Made by a program: the position numbers and the translations under genes. The notes below the pieces were generated by a model that was not told where the DNA came from, did no database searches, and saw only the letters and a program-made list of their open reading frames with translations. From the NCBI GenBank assembly GCA_031402225.1, contig JANNSD010000172.1, positions 1-17,057 on the forward strand: 17,057 nucleotides of DNA. The letters are read 5' to 3'. Position 1 is the stretch's first letter, and each line of letters starts with the position of its first letter. Positions 14,065-17,057 of the stretch are shown here, in pieces. This DNA comes from JAGGAG01 sp031402225. GTDB taxonomy: Bacteria; Gemmatimonadota; Gemmatimonadetes; Gemmatimonadales; GWC2-71-9.

Positions 14065-14450
14065 GTCACCGCTCCGGTGTAGACATAGGTCACCAGTTCC
14101 ACCGGCGTCGTGCCGTTGGGGTACGTCACCCGCACAATCACGCTGACCAGGTTGTCCCGCACGTCGGCGACCACGACCGAGCGCCGGTAGTTGCCCCCGC
14201 TGACGAGGCGGCCCTCCTCATTCACGGCGCTCCCCGACACTTCCTGAAAGGTCGTCAGGTCCTGGGGACGCTGGCCGCGCAGGAACTCCATCCGCTGTCG
14301 CGCGATATCGAGCGCCACCGTCCGGAATCCGGCCTTGGTGTTCGCCGCCATCACGCCAGTCAGCGTGCGCGACAGCGCAAGGACGCCGATGGCAAGGATG
14401 ACCACGGCGATCATGACCGAAATGAGGGTGAACCCCGCCCGCTTGTTCAT
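14061..14450 (-). CDS. pilV: PilV-like minor pilin with Ser at position +5
   Basis: A 129-residue prepilin-like protein. The second ATG (14450) is preferred because it overlaps the previous stop codon (ATGA) and lies about 9 bases after an AGGGGGG site; the first ATG (14456) is too close to that site. The leader MNKRAG is cut at G6|F7, followed by T-L-I-S and the helix VMIAVVILAIGVLAL, matching the PilV/GspI class. In that class position +5 is nearly always Glu, needed for pairing with the N-terminus of the neighbouring subunit; here the codon is TCG (Ser). The remaining 100 residues fit the short globular domain of PilV-like proteins. It overlaps both neighbours in the operon, so its translation is probably coupled to theirs. 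Confidence 0.82.
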   Translation of the reverse strand: MNKRAGFTLISVMIAVVILAIGVLALSRTLTGVMAANTKAGFRTVALDIARQRMEFLRGQRPQDLTTFQEVSGSAVNEEGRLVSGGNYRRSVVVADVRDNLVSVIVRVTYPNGTTPVELVTYVYTGAVT

Positions 14451-15019
14451 TGCCATGTGCCCCCCTGATAGGTCCAGAGTCGCGCCGAACCGGCGCCAGT
14501 AATCGTGATGGCGGCGACCACCGTCGGATCATCGCGATGCCGCAGGTAGATCACGCCCTGGGTGCCGAAGGGCTGCGTCATGCCGTTGCCCCGGAAGTTG
14601 AGCCGGCCGCCGGTGAACGAGGTCGGGTCGCCAGTGGGCCACCCGCCGATTGGCGGCGCGGAGCCGCGCCCCAGGAGCACCTGTGGATCGAGGGTCCGCT
14701 GCCCGAACCCGCGCATCGAGTCGGACTCGGCCACGACCTCGTTGATGACGGCATCACCCTCGACGTCGCGGTAGGCGATCCACGCATTGGTACCGACGAG
14801 CGTGAGGCGCGCGGCTCGCTTGGTGCCGAGGGCACGCGAGCGGACCAACTCGACATCGCGGCTCAATTGGCGGGCCGACTCCAGCACCAGCCGCCGTGGT
14901 GACGCGCGAAGGCGCGGCACCACCATCGCGGCCATGATGCCGATCATGACGATGACCACGAGCAGCTCCATCATCGTCATGCCCCGCCGGCTCCACCGGC
15001 CCAGCATCGGCGCGATCAC
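14447..15019 (-). CDS. GspH/FimT-type pseudopilin
   Basis: A 190-residue prepilin-like protein. The start is GTG 15019, overlapping the stop of the upstream gene (GTGA). ATG 15007 is an alternative four codons in. The leader ends at G13|M14-T-M-M-E18, with Glu at +5, followed by the helix LLVVIVMIGIMAAMVVPRL. This matches the GspH/FimT class, whose members are minor components at the tip of type II secretion pseudopili or type IV pili. After the helix come a long amphipathic helix (LESARQLSRDVELVRSRAL) and a beta-rich domain with AARLTLVGTNAWIAYRD, as expected for the class. It is second in the operon. Confidence 0.87.
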   Translation of the reverse strand: MIAPMLGRWSRRGMTMMELLVVIVMIGIMAAMVVPRLRASPRRLVLESARQLSRDVELVRSRALGTKRAARLTLVGTNAWIAYRDVEGDAVINEVVAESDSMRGFGQRTLDPQVLLGRGSAPPIGGWPTGDPTSFTGGRLNFRGNGMTQPFGTQGVIYLRHRDDPTVVAAITITGAGSARLWTYQGGTWQ

Positions 15020-16899
15020 TCGTACACCGGGCGGTACGCCGTCTGCACCACGCTGCCGACCACCGGGGTGCCCGGGGGCAGGTTGGCCGGATCCTGGAAC
15101 CGGGTCTCGAAGGCCCAGTCACGGCGTGGCGGGCTGTAGAAGGCGCCACCCCAGCCGCAATAGTTGGTCGCCTTCTCCGAGAACGAGATGGACACCAGGG
15201 AGCCGCGATAGAACGCTAGCGGCTGGACCAAGGGGCCACCACCGTCAGGGTCGCTCCAGTTTTCGAGGAAGTGGGGGAAGTTTTCCAGCCCACCACCGTA
15301 GAAGTAACCCACCGCCGCGGTTCCGCCGCCGGCAATGCAGCCCGCCGGCACCGCGCCGGCTCCGGCCAGCGCGTCGTACGGCGTGCCGCTGTGCCCGGCC
15401 AGGACGGCGGCATACACGGTGATGCCGGTCTGGGCCGCCGCCGGGTTGCGGAACCAGCGGGTCACGCCGCCTACGGTGCTGCCGGCGCCGGCCGGCCGGT
15501 CCGCGTGCGTCGCGTCAGTAAACGATGACGACAGCAGGGTGACGGCGTCGCCGACCAGCGCCGACGGCATCCAGCCGATCGTGTTGTAGTTGTCGTAGAT
15601 GTAGAGCGGAAAGTCGGTGGCGAGGGTAAACGGCGCCCCCAGGACCGAGGCGTTCCGTACTCGCACCATCGGGTACGGCCGGAAGTTGCATCCGGGGGCG
15701 GCAGGGCACCCGCGCGAACTGGTGAAGTTCTCCGGCCCCGCTGGTACACCCCGGAACGAGATGAACACCAGCGAAGACTGCCGCGTCAGGTCGGCACCCA
15801 TCCACAGGAACAGCTGGGCGACATCGACATCGAGCCGGTCCACGAACGTCTGCTCACGGCTGTCCCACCAGGCGTCCTGCAGGCCGGAGAAGATCAGCGC
15901 ACACTCCGCTGCGCTCGGTGACACCCGCCCCGCTAGCCGCGTAATGGTCATGGCCCCGGGGGCACATGGCGTGTTGATCTGGGCATAGTCGAGGTCGATG
16001 TACCAGTCGGCCTTCCAGGAGAACTTGGTCTCCCGCGCCTCGGGGCTGTCAGCAAAGTTTTGCTTCTTCAGCAGCTCGTCCGGTGGGACACCGTCGGGCA
16101 GCGGCAGCCGCAGCGAATCGACGCCGTAGGCGTCGGTCTTGAGCCGGCCGCTGAAGGTGGCCTCGCTCCAGTTCCGGAAGTCGGCTGCCAACGGCAGGGT
16201 CTCGGAGTCGTTCGCGACCCGGCGTGCCGTACCGCCCGCGTCATCGATAAATACGCCATCCACCGTCGTCGTCCCATCCTTGCGGCGCCAGAAGTACTTG
16301 TTAGGCGTGGTGATGATATTGTGGTAGTACGAATTGGCCGAGCGGATGTAGATGCTCCCGTTCGAATGCACCCAGCCCTGGAAGTCGAGCCGCGGCCCGT
16401 TGGTCACTTCCAGGTCCTTTTCGTAGAACACGCCGAACTGGAAGATCGGGATCGCCGCCGCCTTGACCGTCACCACCGCCCGGCTGGCGTCGCCAATGCT
16501 GTCCGCCGCCTGGGTCGTGATGTCGTAGTTGCGAACCAGCGCGTAGAGCCCGGCGAACGGCCCGTCATTCACCGTCTCCTGGTTCGCGCCGCCATTCGGC
16601 ACCACGGTCATCGTCGGGATATTGAATCCCGGCACCACCGGTCGTACCAGCGAGTCAAGTTCCGTCTGGGAGATGAACCCATCGTCCACCATCCCGGAGA
16701 GCTGTTCCATGATGTCATCGGACGCCGCCTCGGCGGCGTACGCGGTGCGGGCGTTGCGGTAGTCGTAGTTGGCCGTTCGGGTCGTCGTGGTCACGCCGCT
16801 GACGGCGAAGACACACAGCACCGCGAGCAGCAGCAGGACGAACAGCGTCGCTTCGAGCGCGAAGCCCTGCCGGTTGAACACCATCCTGGGTCGAGACAT
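15016..16899 (-). CDS. Large PilX-like prepilin-domain protein
   Basis: A 627-residue protein, first gene of the minor-pilin operon. The start at 16899 has GAGGAGG 5 bases upstream; the longer frame to 17055 has no comparable site. The leader MSRPRMVFNRQG precedes F13-A-L-E and a hydrophobic helix (ATLFVLLLLAVLCVFAVSG), then TARTAYAAEAASDDIMEQL, where the AEAA element is typical of PilX/GspK-like proteins. Glu is at +4 rather than +5. PilX is about 200 residues and GspK about 320, so the extra 300-400 residues form an additional exported domain, with Cys pairs (CAPG, AAEC; GCPAAPGC), Trp/Tyr-rich strands and Gly-rich loops. A tip adhesin or PilY-like capping role is possible but unproven. The 158 bases upstream to the window edge show no clear promoter. 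Confidence 0.78.
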   Translation of the reverse strand: MSRPRMVFNRQGFALEATLFVLLLLAVLCVFAVSGVTTTTRTANYDYRNARTAYAAEAASDDIMEQLSGMVDDGFISQTELDSLVRPVVPGFNIPTMTVVPNGGANQETVNDGPFAGLYALVRNYDITTQAADSIGDASRAVVTVKAAAIPIFQFGVFYEKDLEVTNGPRLDFQGWVHSNGSIYIRSANSYYHNIITTPNKYFWRRKDGTTTVDGVFIDDAGGTARRVANDSETLPLAADFRNWSEATFSGRLKTDAYGVDSLRLPLPDGVPPDELLKKQNFADSPEARETKFSWKADWYIDLDYAQINTPCAPGAMTITRLAGRVSPSAAECALIFSGLQDAWWDSREQTFVDRLDVDVAQLFLWMGADLTRQSSLVFISFRGVPAGPENFTSSRGCPAAPGCNFRPYPMVRVRNASVLGAPFTLATDFPLYIYDNYNTIGWMPSALVGDAVTLLSSSFTDATHADRPAGAGSTVGGVTRWFRNPAAAQTGITVYAAVLAGHSGTPYDALAGAGAVPAGCIAGGGTAAVGYFYGGGLENFPHFLENWSDPDGGGPLVQPLAFYRGSLVSISFSEKATNYCGWGGAFYSPPRRDWAFETRFQDPANLPPGTPVVGSVVQTAYRPVYE

Positions 16900-17057
16900 C
16901 CGTGCCTCCTCTGGATAGCACGCCGAGCGCGTGCCTTCGGCTACCCTGTTGGCAAGACGGGCGCCAATGGTCGAGTGAGGAGTTTGGTCAAGCAGGACAA
17001 CGACTTGGCTATTTGTCCGCATCGGCCAAGGTGCCATTCGTGCAATAATGCGCATGC

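Noticed and set aside
13066..14082. Plus-strand open frame of 338 codons
   Set aside because: It is antisense to the PilW-like gene; the translated sequence is His/Gly/Arg-rich with no recognisable fold.
17019..17036. Minus-strand TGGCAC-like sequence upstream of the PilX-like gene as a sigma54 promoter
   Set aside because: The -24-like half is present, but the GC of the -12 element is not at the required spacing.

Overview
This 17 kb window comes from a high-GC, Gram-negative bacterium. Several products carry lipoprotein signal peptides, and there is a TonB-dependent receptor and a type IV pilus-type prepilin operon. No gene here fixes the phylum. My best guess is Gemmatimonadota, because a PpsR-type photosynthesis regulator sits among otherwise non-proteobacterial-looking housekeeping and hypothetical genes. 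Coding density is high, and no gene-free stretch reaches 300 bases. The longest gaps are about 232 bases (2175-2406), 158 (1033-1190), 158 at the right edge (16900-17057), 154 (5058-5211) and 151 (808-958).

Left part (1-3440). The tail of a plus-strand membrane or outer-membrane protein meets a minus-strand DUF4136-type lipoprotein with a Met-Gly tandem repeat. A tRNA-Ile(GAT) with a strong intrinsic terminator follows. Then come three minus-strand genes: a DUF937 protein with a second C-terminal domain, a small proline/alanine-rich lipoprotein, and an unknown helical 130-residue protein.

Middle (3540-9101). An MgtC/SapB-DUF4010 membrane protein runs on the plus strand and converges on a 71-residue KOW/SH3-like protein. 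That small gene is divergent from a PpsR/CrtJ homologue. The homologue keeps all three PAS domains and the Q-linker but has no DNA-binding HTH and no cysteine, which makes it the most unusual gene in the window. A small lipoprotein and a TonB-dependent receptor follow as a probable two-gene uptake unit.

Right of centre (9102-13035). An arginase and a cardiolipin synthase are divergently transcribed. A 90-residue coiled-coil protein follows cardiolipin synthase and converges, with overlapping stop codons, on a two-gene unit of an SPFH/band-7 membrane protein and a 51-residue ribbon-helix-helix protein. Two degenerate copies of a 21-bp-period direct repeat occupy the gaps just after the receptor and cardiolipin synthase stop codons.

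Right end (13036-16899). Four minus-strand genes with start/stop overlaps encode a large PilX-like protein, a GspH/FimT pseudopilin, a PilV-like minor pilin that lacks the canonical Glu5, and a PilW-like protein. The operon ends at a 15-bp perfect hairpin next to the SPFH promoter. These would form the minor-pilin priming complex of a type IV pilus or type II secretion-like machine. The major pilin, ATPases and secretin are not in the window.
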